Origin: an uncultured Barnesiella sp.
GTDB taxonomy: Bacteria; Bacteroidota; Bacteroidia; Bacteroidales; Barnesiellaceae
Assembly (NCBI GenBank): GCA_944320015.1
Contig: CALUFO010000018.1
Location: 1 to 50,820, forward strand
Direction: 5' to 3'
Length of the DNA: 50,820 nucleotides
Below the pieces are notes generated by a model, which made no database searches, had not been told where the DNA came from, and saw only the letters and a list, made by a program, of their open reading frames with translations. This document shows positions 1 through 10,437 of the stretch, piece after piece. Numbering within the stretch: the first letter of the stretch is position 1; the number at the start of each line of letters is the position of its first letter. A program made the position numbers and the translations under genes.

Positions 1-1044
1 CCCTATCGGTTGAACGACACCCTACACTGGGCTTCTCAGGTCGATATACTCCCCCGTGAATTGCCTTACGAGCAAGGCGTATTTATCAGACAATCGATGA
101 ACTATGTAAACGAACTGGTCGCCAAACGCGACTACACCGCACTATCGCAGGTCTTCACCAAAATAAGCCGGTACCAGCAAAAGTGCTGTGGCGAAGATTT
201 CCCTTCGGCGACCCGGCTGCAAGCCGAGCGACTCTATAACCGCATGAACTATTCGCTGGCTCTGGCCATACTCCTCATCATCACCGGGACGGCAGCCTTT
301 GTCTACATATGCCGTCGTATCACCCGGGGAACCCCGGGCTCGACTCTTGTGCGACGGCTATTGCCGGCAGGGGTTGCTCTCGGTTTTATCTACCTCACAA
401 TCATACTGCTCCTGCGAGGCTACATCGCTGGGCACTGGCCTCTCTCCAACGGATTCGAAACCATGCAGTTCATGGCATGGTGCGCCTTGGGTATCACGAT
501 GCTGTGTTACCGTCGGTTCATACTGATCCTACCAGCCGGCTACCTCGTCGGCGGGCTGGCCATGATGGTCTCGATGATGGGCGAATCCAATCCCCAGATT
601 ACTCCGCTCATGCCGGTACTCACCTCGCCGTTGCTCTCAATACATGTTGTCCTCGTCATGGCCGCCTACACCCTGTTGGCCTTCGTCATGTTCAATGGCA
701 TAGCCGGCCTCCTGCTATACCGGCGACACCCCCGGCAGTCCGAGCAATTGCAAGTCGTGGGGCGCATACTGCTCTATCCCGCTATATTCGCTCTGGCCGC
801 CGGAATCTTTGTAGGTGCCATTTGGGCCAATATCTCGTGGGGGCGATATTGGGGGTGGGATCCCAAAGAGGTATGGGCGCTTATCACATGGCTCGTCTAC
901 GCTTTGGCTCTACACACCGAGTCACTGCCCCTGTTTAGAAAGCCTCTCTTTTTCCACGGCTTTTGTGTGGCAGCCTTCTGCTGCGTACTCATCACTTATT
1001 TCGGAGTTAATTTCCTACTGGGAGGCATGCACAGCTACGCCTGA
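1..1044 (+). CDS. ccsA: Cytochrome c biogenesis protein CcsA, 3' part
   Basis: Haem-handling membrane protein of the System II cytochrome c maturation pathway, which presents haem for attachment to periplasmic c-type cytochromes. The reading frame is open to the left edge (P-Y-R before the first possible TTG at 10), so the N-terminus lies outside the window. The visible part begins with about 80 soluble residues and then has roughly eight membrane segments. The tryptophan-rich WWD haem-binding signature is present (WGRYWGWDPKEVWALITW). A CcsA domain preceded by an extra N-terminal region is common in Bacteroidales, where the gene often follows nrfHA and a ResB-like gene; that context cannot be seen here. 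It ends 24 bp before a strong hairpin and converges on nuoN. Confidence 0.88.
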   Translation, partial: PYRLNDTLHWASQVDILPRELPYEQGVFIRQSMNYVNELVAKRDYTALSQVFTKISRYQQKCCGEDFPSATRLQAERLYNRMNYSLALAILLIITGTAAFVYICRRITRGTPGSTLVRRLLPAGVALGFIYLTIILLLRGYIAGHWPLSNGFETMQFMAWCALGITMLCYRRFILILPAGYLVGGLAMMVSMMGESNPQITPLMPVLTSPLLSIHVVLVMAAYTLLAFVMFNGIAGLLLYRRHPRQSEQLQVVGRILLYPAIFALAAGIFVGAIWANISWGRYWGWDPKEVWALITWLVYALALHTESLPLFRKPLFFHGFCVAAFCCVLITYFGVNFLLGGMHSYA

Positions 1045-1064
1045 CTTTTCTATTCCTCCTGCAT

Positions 1065-1108
1065 AAAAAGCCCGACGGCCGAAGAGCGAATGCTCTCCGG
1101 CCGTCGGC
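1065..1108 (-). terminator. Rho-independent terminator after nuoN
   Basis: Inverted repeat with arms about 1071-1087 and 1092-1108 (core CGACGGCCG / CGGCCGTCG, loop GAAT). On the minus strand it is followed by a T-run (complement of AAAAA at 1065-1069). It lies just after the nuoN stop codon and probably also limits read-through from ccsA on the plus strand. Confidence 0.8.
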
Positions 1109-1128
1109 ATTATACTGAATTGCGATTT

Positions 1129-2562
1129 TCAGATACCCAGCATACTCAAGTCGGTAAAGTAACCATACACACAGCTGGCGATACCCAGCAACAAGATACC
1201 GGCCACACACACCACGAGGCTCACGCGCGAACCGTTGTCACTGCGGAAAGGAGTGATGGCACATTCGTTCTCATTGTTAATGAACATAGCCTTTACAACC
1301 AACAGATAGTAGTAAAGCGAGATAATCGTGTTCAACAATGCGATAAGTACCAGAATGTAGAATCCCGAATGAATGGCCGAAGCAAAGATAAAGAACTTGC
1401 TGAAAAATCCGGCAAACGGCGGGATACCGGCCAAAGAGAACATGGCCAACATCATTACCACACTCAGCTTGGGATTGGTCTTGTACAACCCGTTATAGTC
1501 GTCCATACCTACCTTGCCGCTGTGATGCTCCACAGCCGAGATAACCCCGAAGGCTGCCAAGTTGGAGAAGATATATACCAGCACATAATAAACCAATGCT
1601 GTCATACCTTGTGCCGACCCTGAGATAATTCCCAACATGATATATCCGGCCTGCGAAATCGAGGAGAATGCCAGGAATCGTTTCAGGTTTTTCTGGCGAA
1701 TGGCAAACAAGTTACCCACCGTAATCGTCAAGACAATCAACGCCCACAGGATTCCTTGCCAGATAACCGGGTCGAGGAAAAAGACTTTGTAAAGAATCAA
1801 CAGCAAGGCAAACGCCGCAGACCCTTTCGAAATAACCGACAAATAAGAGGTCACTTGCGTGGGTGCTCCTTGATACACATCGGCAGTCCACAAGTGGAAC
1901 GGAACCAACGACAATTTGAATCCCATACCGGCCAGCACAAAGACCAGCGTCGCAATCAATAACGGAGTGCGGTTGGCTGCGATAGCTACCGCTATATCGC
2001 CGAAGTAAAGCGACCCAGCAACGCCATACAGGAACGAAAGACCCAGCAGGAATACCGCCGACGAGAATACCGCCGTGAAGAGGTATTTGGCTCCGGCCTC
2101 ATACGACTCACTGTCTTTTTTGGTAATGGCTATCAATGCGGCCATAGGCAACGATGCGGTTTCGAGACCGATGAAGAAAAGCAGGAAGTGCCCCGACGAA
2201 ACCATCAGGTACATACCGAAGAGTGTCACCAACAACAATTCGTAAAACTCCCCACGACGCAATTTTACATCGGCCGTATCGACCCACGAAATCGACTGCA
2301 ACAACACAATCAAGGTTCCTATATTGAGAACGGTCTTAACCACCGATGCGATCGGCGAAATCTGATACATGCCGCCGAATGCCGAGGCCGAGTCGACCGG
2401 TATGATATTCCAGATTGTATGCAGTCCGAACAAGACACATGCCGCAATCGATAATCCTTTGAGGCTCTTTTGACCGCCAAAGGTGTCAATAAGAAATATC
2501 AGCAAGAACACAACCAGCAGCGATATTTCTCCGCGCATAACTAAAAACTGTGAATAATCCAT
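1129..2562 (-). CDS. nuoN: NADH-quinone oxidoreductase subunit N
   Basis: One of three antiporter-like proton-translocating subunits of the complex I membrane arm. The 477-residue product is almost wholly hydrophobic, with about 13-14 helices. It has the proton-antiporter family pattern, including a conserved region around [19 protein letters not shown] and the later [14 protein letters not shown] stretch. Length matches NuoN (about 480). It is the last gene of the nuo-atp block, 11 bp after nuoM, and is followed by a strong terminator. NuoN differs from NuoM and NuoL by length and by lacking the long C-terminal lateral helix of NuoL. Confidence 0.93.
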   Translation of the reverse strand: MDYSQFLVMRGEISLLVVFLLIFLIDTFGGQKSLKGLSIAACVLFGLHTIWNIIPVDSASAFGGMYQISPIASVVKTVLNIGTLIVLLQSISWVDTADVKLRRGEFYELLLVTLFGMYLMVSSGHFLLFFIGLETASLPMAALIAITKKDSESYEAGAKYLFTAVFSSAVFLLGLSFLYGVAGSLYFGDIAVAIAANRTPLLIATLVFVLAGMGFKLSLVPFHLWTADVYQGAPTQVTSYLSVISKGSAAFALLLILYKVFFLDPVIWQGILWALIVLTITVGNLFAIRQKNLKRFLAFSSISQAGYIMLGIISGSAQGMTALVYYVLVYIFSNLAAFGVISAVEHHSGKVGMDDYNGLYKTNPKLSVVMMLAMFSLAGIPPFAGFFSKFFIFASAIHSGFYILVLIALLNTIISLYYYLLVVKAMFINNENECAITPFRSDNGSRVSLVVCVAGILLLGIASCVYGYFTDLSMLGI

Positions 2563-2573
2563 ATACTGTATGA

Positions 2574-4064
2574 TTAAAGAGCTTGAGACAACAAATTAGT
2601 AATAGGTTCTACTCCCTCGCGAATCAAATCGGAAATCCAATTGGGGAAGCAACCGATGGCAGCCACACACACGATGAGCGTGATCGCCGAAAGACGTTCC
2701 CACCACTCGGCGTCGGTCAACTCACGGTGATGCTCGTTCTGTACGGCGCCAAACAGCAACTTGCCGACAACCCGCAAAATATAAACCGCGGTGATCACTA
2801 TCGAGGTACAAGCCACTATCGTGAGTACCCGGCGGAAAATATCGGCATGCTCAAAGGAGCCGACAAAAATCGTCATCTCGGCTACGAAGCCGCTCAATCC
2901 CGGCAATCCCAACGAGGCCAAACCGGCGACCACATAACAAACCGACAAGAATGGCATGATTTGCATCAAGCCTCCCATCTCACGAATATCACGAGTGTGC
3001 GTACGCCCGTAAATCATACCGATGAGGGCAAAGAAGAGAGCTGTCATCAATCCGTGCGAAAGCATCTGCATCACAGCTCCGGTCATGGCTGTCGTGTTCA
3101 ACATGAGGATAGCAAACAATACCAATCCACAGTGACTTACCGACGAGTAGGCATTGATGTATTTCAAGTCGGTTTGCACACATGCGCTGAACGCTCCGTA
3201 CACCACACTGATTCCCGTAAGTATCAAGAATATCCAAGCCAGCTCGGTAGCCGCCTGAGGCATCAAATAGATAGCCACCCTGAAACAGCCATATCCTCCC
3301 AACTTCATCAGCACGCCGGCGTGCAACATCGACACGGCCGTAGGAGCCGAAGCGTGACCATCGGGAGACCATGTATGGAACGGGAACATTGCTCCCAACA
3401 CACCAAACCCGACAAACGTCATCGGGAACAGGAAGTACTGCCAGTTCATGGGAATATTGCCGTGCTCGGCAATCTCGACGACATTCATCGAGTGCAACCC
3501 CGACTGGTAGTAGATGCCCAAGATACCTATCATCAACAAGGCCGAGCCACCCATAAGCATGAGCGTAAGTTTCATGGCCGAGTAGGTCTTCCGTCCGCTA
3601 CCCCAAACACCTATCAACAAATACATAGGAATGAGGGCGACCTCGTAAAACATAAACATCGTGAAGAGGTCTACCGAAATAAAGAATCCGAATACCCCCG
3701 TAGAGAGCAACATGAACCACAAGAAGAACTCTTTGGGGAGCGGATCGATCTTCCACGATGCGAAAACTCCGGCAAACACAATAATCGACGAAAGCAGCAA
3801 CATCGCTACCGAGACTCCGTCCACACCCACCGCATAGTGAATATTCAGCGGGGCATACCACATGCGGCTATCGGTAAACAGCATGGTCGCTGTATTGCCG
3901 GCAGCACGTTCGGCCAAAAATTCAACGAGTGTATATATGGACAACGCCAACAACAAGGTTGAACCGATAACCGCTACCGTTCGTATCTGTTTCATATCTC
4001 TTGATATCCAGAGTCCCAGCATCATCAAGAGAGGGATAAGCACAAATAATGATAGAAAATTCAT
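2574..4064 (-). CDS. nuoM: NADH-quinone oxidoreductase subunit M
   Basis: Antiporter-like proton-pumping subunit of the complex I membrane domain, 496 residues with about 14 helices. Diagnostic stretches include [19 protein letters not shown] and the [12 protein letters not shown] region following a DLK motif, together with the acidic and lysine residues typical of the half-channels. Length and order (L-M-N) are canonical. It lies 35 bp after nuoL and 11 bp before nuoN, so all are very probably on one transcript. Confidence 0.94.
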   Translation of the reverse strand: MNFLSLFVLIPLLMMLGLWISRDMKQIRTVAVIGSTLLLALSIYTLVEFLAERAAGNTATMLFTDSRMWYAPLNIHYAVGVDGVSVAMLLLSSIIVFAGVFASWKIDPLPKEFFLWFMLLSTGVFGFFISVDLFTMFMFYEVALIPMYLLIGVWGSGRKTYSAMKLTLMLMGGSALLMIGILGIYYQSGLHSMNVVEIAEHGNIPMNWQYFLFPMTFVGFGVLGAMFPFHTWSPDGHASAPTAVSMLHAGVLMKLGGYGCFRVAIYLMPQAATELAWIFLILTGISVVYGAFSACVQTDLKYINAYSSVSHCGLVLFAILMLNTTAMTGAVMQMLSHGLMTALFFALIGMIYGRTHTRDIREMGGLMQIMPFLSVCYVVAGLASLGLPGLSGFVAEMTIFVGSFEHADIFRRVLTIVACTSIVITAVYILRVVGKLLFGAVQNEHHRELTDAEWWERLSAITLIVCVAAIGCFPNWISDLIREGVEPITNLLSQAL

Positions 4065-4099
4065 AATGTTTCTTTAATATTTTATCGTTCAACCATCAG

Positions 4100-6016
4100 T
4101 TAAAAGCACATTGCCAATACGGCGATCAACAAAGCGCCCATAATGAATACCCACACATACCATTGGATATATCCCGACTGCAACTTGCGTATGCTGTAAG
4201 AAACTCCGTTGGTAACTGTCGCCAGCATATTCATCGTTCCGTCGACAATATGGCGGTCGAACCACGCAATGGGGCGGCAAATACGCTGGAATATGATTTT
4301 ATGGGTTACCCACATATAAAGCTCGTCCATATAGAAGCGGTGATATGCCGCCGTGTGCAAAGCGCGGAACTTGTCGGCCAACGCTTTGGGTTTCGAGTTC
4401 TCCGAACGGTACATCCAAGTGGCCAACACGATAGCGGCTACGGCCACGATAATACTCGTCGTGGCTACCGACCAGTCGAGATGTATATGATAGGCTTCGC
4501 CGTTTACCGACACAAACTCGCCGAAGGGTATGAACCCGGCCACACAAGTAACCAAAGCGAGGAATATCAACGGCAAATACATGGTCTTGGGTGCCTCGTG
4601 CGGAGTGTGATGCCCATAATCGGGTTTGTTCCACCAGAAAATACGATAGTACAACCGGAACATATAGAAAGCCGTGAGACCGGCGACAGCCGTCATCCAA
4701 ACTCCCCAGAACGCACTTTTCTCGAAAGCGGCGGTAAGAATCTCGTCCTTACTGAAAAATCCCGAGAAAGGAGGTATTCCGGCTATGGCCAAGCAAGCTA
4801 TCAAGAACGTAATGTGAGTCACCGGCATATACTTGCGCAAGTTGCCCATCGCCGACATCTCGTTGGAGTGAACAGCATGGATAATGCACCCGGCGCCCAA
4901 GAACAAGAGAGCCTTGAACATAGCGTGAGTGAAGAGGTGGAACATAGAGGCCATGTAGCCGAGACCCGCATGCAGGTCGGTATCGAACGCCACGCCCAAA
5001 GCCACCATCATGAAGGCAATCTGCGAAATGGTCGAGAATGCGAGTACACGTTTTATATCGGTCTGCACACACGCCACTACCGCGGCATAGAGCGCCGTAA
5101 TGGCACCCACCCATGTAATCAGATCCAGCACCTCGGGAACAGCGCAGTACATGGGGAACAATCGAGCCACCAAATAAACACCGGCGACAACCATCGTGGC
5201 CGCGTGGATAAGTGCCGACACCGGCGTGGGGCCTTCCATGGCGTCGGGCAGCCAAATGTGCAACGGGAACATGGCCGATTTACCGGCACCACCCATAAAA
5301 ATGAGCGCCATCGCCCATGCGGCTACCGAGCAGCCCATGAATGTCATACCAGCCGTCTCGGTCACCAGCGACGTGGGATTGGACATCAAGGTCTGAAAAT
5401 CAAACGTCTCGGTAAAGAACGACAGGATAAGGATACCTATCAAGAAACCTAAGTCGGCGAAACGCGTAACGATAAAGGCCTTCTTCGAAGCCGATACCGC
5501 CGCAGGTTTGGTATAGTAAAAGCCGATAAGCAAGTACGACGATACACCCACCAACTCCCAGAAAATATACATCTGGAAAATATTCGTGGCCACAACCAGT
5601 CCCAGCATGGAGAAACTGAACAACGACAGGAAAGCATAATAGCGTTGGAAACCTTTCTCGCCGTGCATATAGCCCAAGCTATATATATGCACCATCAACG
5701 AGACTGTCGTGATAACAACCAGCATCATCACCGATATAGGATCCAACAAAATCCCCAAATCGATGTGCAAATGCTCGGTAAAGCGCAACCACTCGAAATT
5801 GATCGGTTGCAAGGTGTCGAATACGCCCTCGGCATTGCGCGGCATGGTGAAGTAGTTGAACGCTACCATATAGGCTACCACGGCGGTTACCGTCAACCCC
5901 ACAGTTCCCAATATACCGGCTACACGCTCGCTCAACTTATGCCCCGCAAGTCCCAAAAAGAGGAACATGCAAAGCGGAAGTAAAAGTATTATAACTGAAT
6001 ATTCCATATCGATCAA
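4100..6016 (-). CDS. nuoL: NADH-quinone oxidoreductase subunit L
   Basis: Largest antiporter-like subunit of complex I, at the distal end of the membrane arm. The product has 638 residues. Family signatures seen are FPLHIWLPDAMEGPTPVSALIHAATMVVAGV and DIKRVLAFSTISQ (split by spacer residues). A long C-terminal extension from about residue 500 fits the lateral helix that runs along the membrane arm. The gene overlaps nuoK by 4 bp, suggesting translational coupling. All recognised catalytic stretches are intact. Confidence 0.95.
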   Translation of the reverse strand: MIDMEYSVIILLLPLCMFLFLGLAGHKLSERVAGILGTVGLTVTAVVAYMVAFNYFTMPRNAEGVFDTLQPINFEWLRFTEHLHIDLGILLDPISVMMLVVITTVSLMVHIYSLGYMHGEKGFQRYYAFLSLFSFSMLGLVVATNIFQMYIFWELVGVSSYLLIGFYYTKPAAVSASKKAFIVTRFADLGFLIGILILSFFTETFDFQTLMSNPTSLVTETAGMTFMGCSVAAWAMALIFMGGAGKSAMFPLHIWLPDAMEGPTPVSALIHAATMVVAGVYLVARLFPMYCAVPEVLDLITWVGAITALYAAVVACVQTDIKRVLAFSTISQIAFMMVALGVAFDTDLHAGLGYMASMFHLFTHAMFKALLFLGAGCIIHAVHSNEMSAMGNLRKYMPVTHITFLIACLAIAGIPPFSGFFSKDEILTAAFEKSAFWGVWMTAVAGLTAFYMFRLYYRIFWWNKPDYGHHTPHEAPKTMYLPLIFLALVTCVAGFIPFGEFVSVNGEAYHIHLDWSVATTSIIVAVAAIVLATWMYRSENSKPKALADKFRALHTAAYHRFYMDELYMWVTHKIIFQRICRPIAWFDRHIVDGTMNMLATVTNGVSYSIRKLQSGYIQWYVWVFIMGALLIAVLAMCF

Positions 6017-6324
6017 TATTTCATTTTATCAAGGTTACGCACTTCAACATTCCGTATATGACGGAAGATATTGATAATGATCGCAATAGCGAGTGCCGTC
6101 TCGGCCGCGGCGATACCTATCGCAAAGAGAGTGAAAAAGAATCCCTCAAACGCCTCGGGATAAAGGTATCGGTTGAACACCACAAAATTGATGTCGGCCG
6201 CATTAAGCATCAGCTCAAGAGAGATGAGCATCGCCAGCATATTCTTACGCGTGATAAACCCGTAAACTCCGGCAAAAAACATGATGGTACTTACCACCAA
6301 ATAGGCAATCATTGGTATTTCCAT
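6013..6324 (-). CDS. nuoK: NADH-quinone oxidoreductase subunit K
   Basis: Small three-helix subunit of the complex I membrane arm (103 residues, usual length about 100). It carries the conserved glutamates in membrane helices, in the stretches LISLELMLNAADINFV and AAAETALAIAIIINIFR, which lie on the proton path between NuoH and NuoN. It starts 5 bp after the nuoJ stop and overlaps nuoL by 4 bp. The ATG (MEIPMIAYL) gives the normal family N-terminus. Confidence 0.94.
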   Translation of the reverse strand: MEIPMIAYLVVSTIMFFAGVYGFITRKNMLAMLISLELMLNAADINFVVFNRYLYPEAFEGFFFTLFAIGIAAAETALAIAIIINIFRHIRNVEVRNLDKMKY

Positions 6325-6329
6325 ATTTC

Positions 6330-6848
6330 TTATCTTTTACGGGCAATCATAATGCCTCCGATGATACATGCCAATAACAACACACTCACTGCTTCGAATG
6401 GTAACAGATACTGATACTTCTCCATGCCCATGAGCGCATGGCCTATCTCTTTCATATCAACCTCGCCTGTAATCACGCTGGTGAGCGGTTTGGTAAAGAA
6501 CGGATAGGTGAGCAACGTATATCCGCATACGATTGCTCCGAAGATCGAAGCGACAAGCCCCACTATACGTTTCTTGGCCGTCAGCAACTCCGACTTGTCG
6601 CCGGGTCGACTCGTCAACAAGATAGAGAAGACAAACAACACCACGATACCACCGGCATATACCGCCAATTGTACCGCGCCTAAGAATGTATAGTCAAGCT
6701 GAAAATAAATACCGGCTGTCGCAAAAAGCACGAACAGAAGGTAAGTGGCCGCCCGCAAAATGCGCCGCGTGGTTACCGTAAGAATCGAACAAACCACGAT
6801 GACTACCGCCAGCAAGCCGAAGATTACTTGATTTGCTATTTGTTCCAT
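6330..6848 (-). CDS. nuoJ: NADH-quinone oxidoreductase subunit J
   Basis: Membrane subunit J of complex I, with five helices in about 172 residues and a DUF/Oxidored_q3-type sequence. The conserved helix LGAVQLAVYAGGIVVLFVFSI, which forms the pi-bulge region near the quinone site, is visible. The chosen start is the ATG at 6848 (MEQIANQVIFG). An in-frame TTG at 6860 would overlap the nuoI stop and add four residues but matches the family less well. It lies between nuoI and nuoK in canonical order. Confidence 0.92.
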   Translation of the reverse strand: MEQIANQVIFGLLAVVIVVCSILTVTTRRILRAATYLLFVLFATAGIYFQLDYTFLGAVQLAVYAGGIVVLFVFSILLTSRPGDKSELLTAKKRIVGLVASIFGAIVCGYTLLTYPFFTKPLTSVITGEVDMKEIGHALMGMEKYQYLLPFEAVSVLLLACIIGGIMIARKR

Positions 6849-6856
6849 AATGTTAA

Positions 6857-7324
6857 TCAATTATTTTCCGTTGGGGTTTCGGCACGATTGAGCTGTTTCA
6901 CCAGTTTCGACCGCGTGTACACGGCGTGCTCAAATTCATTGGTGAATTTGATAGCATGGTGAGGACATGTGGTCACACACAATTGGCAAAAGGTGCAACT
7001 GCCCAAATCATACAAATATTTATCTAACACTCTCTTAGTCTTACCATCTTCGGTGGTAATCTTCGACGCCTCGATTTTGATGGTCCCGTTGGGACAATTC
7101 ATTTGACAAATACCACACGCCACACATTTGTGCTGCCCGTTCTCGTCATAAATCAAGGTCAATGTACCTCTGAATCGTTCGGGGATTTTCAGTGTCGCCC
7201 TGTTCTCGGGGTACTGTTCGGTAACTTTCCGGCTAAAAAAGTATTTACCGGTAACCCCCATTCCTTGAAGAAGGCTCAGTAATCCTTTCCAGAAAGACGT
7301 AATGTAATTTTTCAAACTTCCCAT
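6857..7324 (-). CDS. nuoI: NADH-quinone oxidoreductase subunit I, 2[4Fe-4S] ferredoxin subunit
   Basis: Peripheral-arm subunit carrying two tetranuclear Fe-S clusters (N6a and N6b) that pass electrons to NuoB. All eight ligands are present: Cys67, 70, 73, 77 and Cys110, 113, 116, 120, in two CxxCxxCxxxCP motifs. The length is 155 residues with a short amphipathic N-terminus that may anchor it to the membrane. No NuoE, F or G is found in the window, so NuoI may be the entry point from a soluble donor such as ferredoxin (inference). It is the first nuo gene after the ATP synthase genes, 100 bp downstream of atpG. Confidence 0.95.
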   Translation of the reverse strand: MGSLKNYITSFWKGLLSLLQGMGVTGKYFFSRKVTEQYPENRATLKIPERFRGTLTLIYDENGQHKCVACGICQMNCPNGTIKIEASKITTEDGKTKRVLDKYLYDLGSCTFCQLCVTTCPHHAIKFTNEFEHAVYTRSKLVKQLNRAETPTENN

Positions 7325-7398
7325 AAATTTCTTTATAGAACTTATCTATTTTTATTAGTTAACACTATGGTTTATTTCATTTTATTATATAGCGAAGC

Positions 7399-7414
7399 CG
7401 GGGGAAAGCCCCCG
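7399..7414 (-). other. GC-rich hairpin between atpG and nuoI
   Basis: A perfect 6-bp stem (CGGGGG/CCCCCG, loop AAAG on the plus strand), with weaker pairing continuing outside it, starts 11 nt after the atpG stop. On the minus strand it is followed by GCTTCGCTATATAATAAAA rather than a clear T-run. It is therefore at best a weak terminator, or an RNA-stabilising or processing hairpin that separates atp from nuoI expression. Confidence 0.5.
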
Positions 7415-7424
7415 AGCCTCATCG

Positions 7425-8303
7425 TCAATCCACTTTTCCTCCTATAATATCCAACAACTCCGAAGTGATGCTTTGCTGGCGCAGTTTGTTATATTCCAGC
7501 TGCAACTCTTCCAGCAACTCCTTAGCATTATCGTTGGCCGACTGCATGGCCATTACCCGCGCGGCCTGTTCCGAGACCCGGTTGGAACTAATGGCTTCCT
7601 GCATGCTCGACAAGACATAAAGCGGCAAGATCTCGTTATAGATCGTGTTCACATCGGGCTCAAACAAATAGGGCTTGTTGCGAACCACTTTCCCGCCCGT
7701 TGCCAACGAATCGGCCTCGATAGGCAACAACCGACGGGTGGTCACCGTCTGTTTACTGACACTCTTGTAGTGGGTGTAAACAACCTCCACCTCATCGATT
7801 TCCCCGGCGACAAACGCACGAGTCAATTCGTTTGTAAAACGAGCTATATCTTCGCCGGGACTTTTGGCCGTCATATAATCGGTAACGGCGATCTCGACTC
7901 CATCTCCCGCCAATTTCTGTGCGAAATTAGAGGCTTTCTTTCCTATCGGATAAACAACAAACATATAGTTCAGAGCCTCGTCCTTGGCTTGGTTGATAAG
8001 TTCGAGTGTACGTTTGAATAGATTCATGTTGAATGCGCCACACAACCCCTCGTCCGAACTGAGAACTACAATCGCCTTCCGTTTCACCGGACGCACCGCC
8101 GTGAGCGGCGACGAAAACTCCGCATCGGCCGAAATAAGGTGGTTGATGGTACTCTGAATCTGGTCTCTGAACGGCCTGATGCGGCGCAAAGCCAACTCGG
8201 CCTTGTGCATCTTGGCCGATGAAATCATCTTCATCGCACCGGTTATTTTCTCGGAAGAAGCGACAGAGCCGATTCGTCCTTTCAAGTCGCGCATTGATGC
8301 CAT
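7425..8303 (-). CDS. atpG: ATP synthase F1 gamma subunit
   Basis: Central rotor stalk of F1, coupling c-ring rotation to catalysis. The 292-residue protein begins MASMRDLKGRIGSV, the family N-terminus. It ends with the helical segment containing MAMQSANDNAKELLEELQLEYNKLRQQSITSELLDI (quoted in overlapping parts), the most conserved part of gamma. It follows atpA by 3 bp. It is the last gene of the ATP synthase set, then a hairpin, then nuoI. Confidence 0.96.
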   Translation of the reverse strand: MASMRDLKGRIGSVASSEKITGAMKMISSAKMHKAELALRRIRPFRDQIQSTINHLISADAEFSSPLTAVRPVKRKAIVVLSSDEGLCGAFNMNLFKRTLELINQAKDEALNYMFVVYPIGKKASNFAQKLAGDGVEIAVTDYMTAKSPGEDIARFTNELTRAFVAGEIDEVEVVYTHYKSVSKQTVTTRRLLPIEADSLATGGKVVRNKPYLFEPDVNTIYNEILPLYVLSSMQEAISSNRVSEQAARVMAMQSANDNAKELLEELQLEYNKLRQQSITSELLDIIGGKVD

Positions 8304-8306
8304 AGT

Positions 8307-9884
8307 CTATGCCTTAAATCGATTAGCTACCTCCTCGGCAACTTCGGTCATGAGAGCAGAAATCTTGTCGTCGAGATTTCCTTTCCGCAATTCGTCCATC
8401 ACCTCGTGGCTGTATTTTGACTTCAATATTTGCAAATAGAGTTTCTCAAACTCGGCGACCTTGTCGAGAGGCACATTGCGCAGCAATCCCTGCGTGCCGC
8501 AGAATATAATGGCAATCTCCTCCTCTACGGGTACAGGCGAGTATTGAGGCTGAATGAGAATACGCTCGTTCTTGCGGCCCTTGTCGATCGTCATCGCGGT
8601 CACAGGGTCGACATCGCCGCCAAACTTGGTGAACGACTCGAGCTCCCGGAACTGTGCCTGATCGATCTTGAGCGTTCCGGCAATCTTCTTCATCGCCTTC
8701 ACTTGGGCCTTACCACCCACACGAGATACCGAGATACCTACGTTAATCGCCGGACGCACACCTTGGTTGAACAAGGCGGTCTCCAAGAATATCTGCCCGT
8801 CGGTAATCGAAATCACATTCGTGGGAATATAGGCCGACACGTCGCCCGCTTGGGTCTCGATAACAGGCAAGGCCGTCAACGAGCCGCCGCCTTTCACCAT
8901 AGGTTTCATCACCTCGGGCAAGTCGTTCATCGAAGCGGCCACCTCGTCGTTGTCGATAATCTTGGCGGCACGCTCGAGCAAACGGGAGTGCAGGTAGAAT
9001 ATATCGCCCGGATAGGCCTCACGTCCCGAGGGACGGCGCAAAATCAACGAAATCTCACGGTAAGACACGGCCTGCTTCGACAAGTCGTCATAGATAACCA
9101 GCGCATGGCGGCCACTATCCCTGAAATACTCGCCGATGGCGGCACCAGCAAACGGTGCGTAATAGCGCATGGCTGCCGAGTCAGAAGCGTTGGCCGCCAA
9201 CACTACGGTATAATCGAGAGCCCCATGCGATTTCAACGTATTGACCAATGCGGCCACCGACGAGGCTTTCTGCCCGATAGCCACATAAATGCAATACAAG
9301 GGAGTCCCATTCTTGTAGTTGTCCCGTTGATTGATAATCGTATCGATAGCGATAGCCGTCTTACCGATCTGGCGGTCGCCGATAATCAACTCACGTTGCC
9401 CGCGGCCAATAGGAACCATCGAGTCGATAGCCTTAATACCGGTCTGCAAAGGCTCGTCGACAGGCTGACGGAAAATCACACCCGGAGCCTTGCGCTCGAG
9501 AGGCAACCGTATCAACTCGCCTTGAATAGGTCCGGCGCCATCGATAGGCTCGCCCAATGTATTGATAACCCGGCCGAGCAAGCCTTCACCCACAGGAAGA
9601 GAGGCGATCTCGCCCGTGCGGCGGGCTGTCATATTCTCGGTTACCTTATCGACATTATCAAACAAGATGACACCCACATTGCTCTCTTCGAGGTTCATGG
9701 CCACGCCGTGCACACCGTTTTCAAACTCGATCAATTCGCTTGATTGCACATTCTCGAGCCCGTAAACGTGAGCCACGCCATCGCCCACTTCGAGTACGGT
9801 TCCCACTTCTTCAAAGTTTATCTTCGAATCGACCTCGTCGAGCTGCTGCTTCAAAATATCCGATATTTCACTGGGTTTAATCAT
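8307..9884 (-). CDS. atpA: ATP synthase F1 alpha subunit
   Basis: Non-catalytic nucleotide-binding subunit of the alpha3beta3 F1 head, 525 residues. The P-loop GDRQIGKT lies at residues 169-176; most alpha subunits have T where I173 stands, though GxxxxGKT is intact. The signature [14 protein letters not shown] is present. The N-terminal beta-barrel, central nucleotide-binding domain and C-terminal helical domain are all full length. It is 4 bp from atpH and 3 bp from atpG, an operon core. Confidence 0.97.
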   Translation of the reverse strand: MIKPSEISDILKQQLDEVDSKINFEEVGTVLEVGDGVAHVYGLENVQSSELIEFENGVHGVAMNLEESNVGVILFDNVDKVTENMTARRTGEIASLPVGEGLLGRVINTLGEPIDGAGPIQGELIRLPLERKAPGVIFRQPVDEPLQTGIKAIDSMVPIGRGQRELIIGDRQIGKTAIAIDTIINQRDNYKNGTPLYCIYVAIGQKASSVAALVNTLKSHGALDYTVVLAANASDSAAMRYYAPFAGAAIGEYFRDSGRHALVIYDDLSKQAVSYREISLILRRPSGREAYPGDIFYLHSRLLERAAKIIDNDEVAASMNDLPEVMKPMVKGGGSLTALPVIETQAGDVSAYIPTNVISITDGQIFLETALFNQGVRPAINVGISVSRVGGKAQVKAMKKIAGTLKIDQAQFRELESFTKFGGDVDPVTAMTIDKGRKNERILIQPQYSPVPVEEEIAIIFCGTQGLLRNVPLDKVAEFEKLYLQILKSKYSHEVMDELRKGNLDDKISALMTEVAEEVANRFKA

Positions 9885-9888
9885 AATA

Positions 9889-10431
9889 TCATTTGCTGTT
9901 TAGCAATTTCAAACGCAATTTCTTTAATTCATTATTGATCGACGCATCTAATTGCATCGAATCTACTTGAAGGACGAATCCCCCGATAATGGCAGGATCT
10001 ACCCGATAGATAAATTCCAGCTTCTTATCCGTTTGCTTCTTCATGATCCCCCCTATGCGGTCGAGGACTTTCTGGTCCAGTACGGTGGCCGTGGTTATCG
10101 TCACACGGGCAATATCGTTTGCCCGGCGATAAATATCCTGATAGGCCAGCGCGATGGCTCTCGCAAACGTTTCGCGACGATTCTTAATCACCAACCGAAC
10201 AAAACGCAGAAGATAATCGTTGGGCTTCTCACCGAAAGCCGATGACAACACCCGAACCTTATCGGCCTGTGAAAGGGCCGGGTTACCCAATGCCTTCGCC
10301 AGCGCGGGGTGAGCCGCAAAGGAGCCATCAAGCCGTTTCATCTCCTCATAAATAGGAGTAGCGACACCATGTTCCTGCGCATATTTATATAGCGCTTTCG
10401 CATATCGGCTCGGTATTAACCCTTCGTTCAT
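9889..10431 (-). CDS. atpH: ATP synthase delta subunit (OSCP)
   Basis: Peripheral-stalk cap that joins b subunits to the F1 head. The product has 180 residues, with the family N-terminus [14 protein letters not shown] and the C-terminal signature region [24 protein letters not shown]. It sits between atpF (6 bp) and atpA (4 bp), the order usual in Bacteroidota. Confidence 0.94.
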   Translation of the reverse strand: MNEGLIPSRYAKALYKYAQEHGVATPIYEEMKRLDGSFAAHPALAKALGNPALSQADKVRVLSSAFGEKPNDYLLRFVRLVIKNRRETFARAIALAYQDIYRRANDIARVTITTATVLDQKVLDRIGGIMKKQTDKKLEFIYRVDPAIIGGFVLQVDSMQLDASINNELKKLRLKLLNSK

Positions 10432-10437
10432 GTTCTA

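Noticed and set aside
1090-1623. Plus-strand frame antisense to nuoN (and similar long antisense frames under nuoM, nuoL, atpD, priA and mrcA)
   Set aside because: Shadow frames produced by the high third-position GC of the real genes; protein sequences are Arg/His/Gln-rich and non-homologous to known families.
8827-9884. Ile in the alpha-subunit P-loop as a sign of inactivity
   Set aside because: The GxxxxGKT pattern is intact and the alpha site is non-catalytic, so no defect can be inferred.
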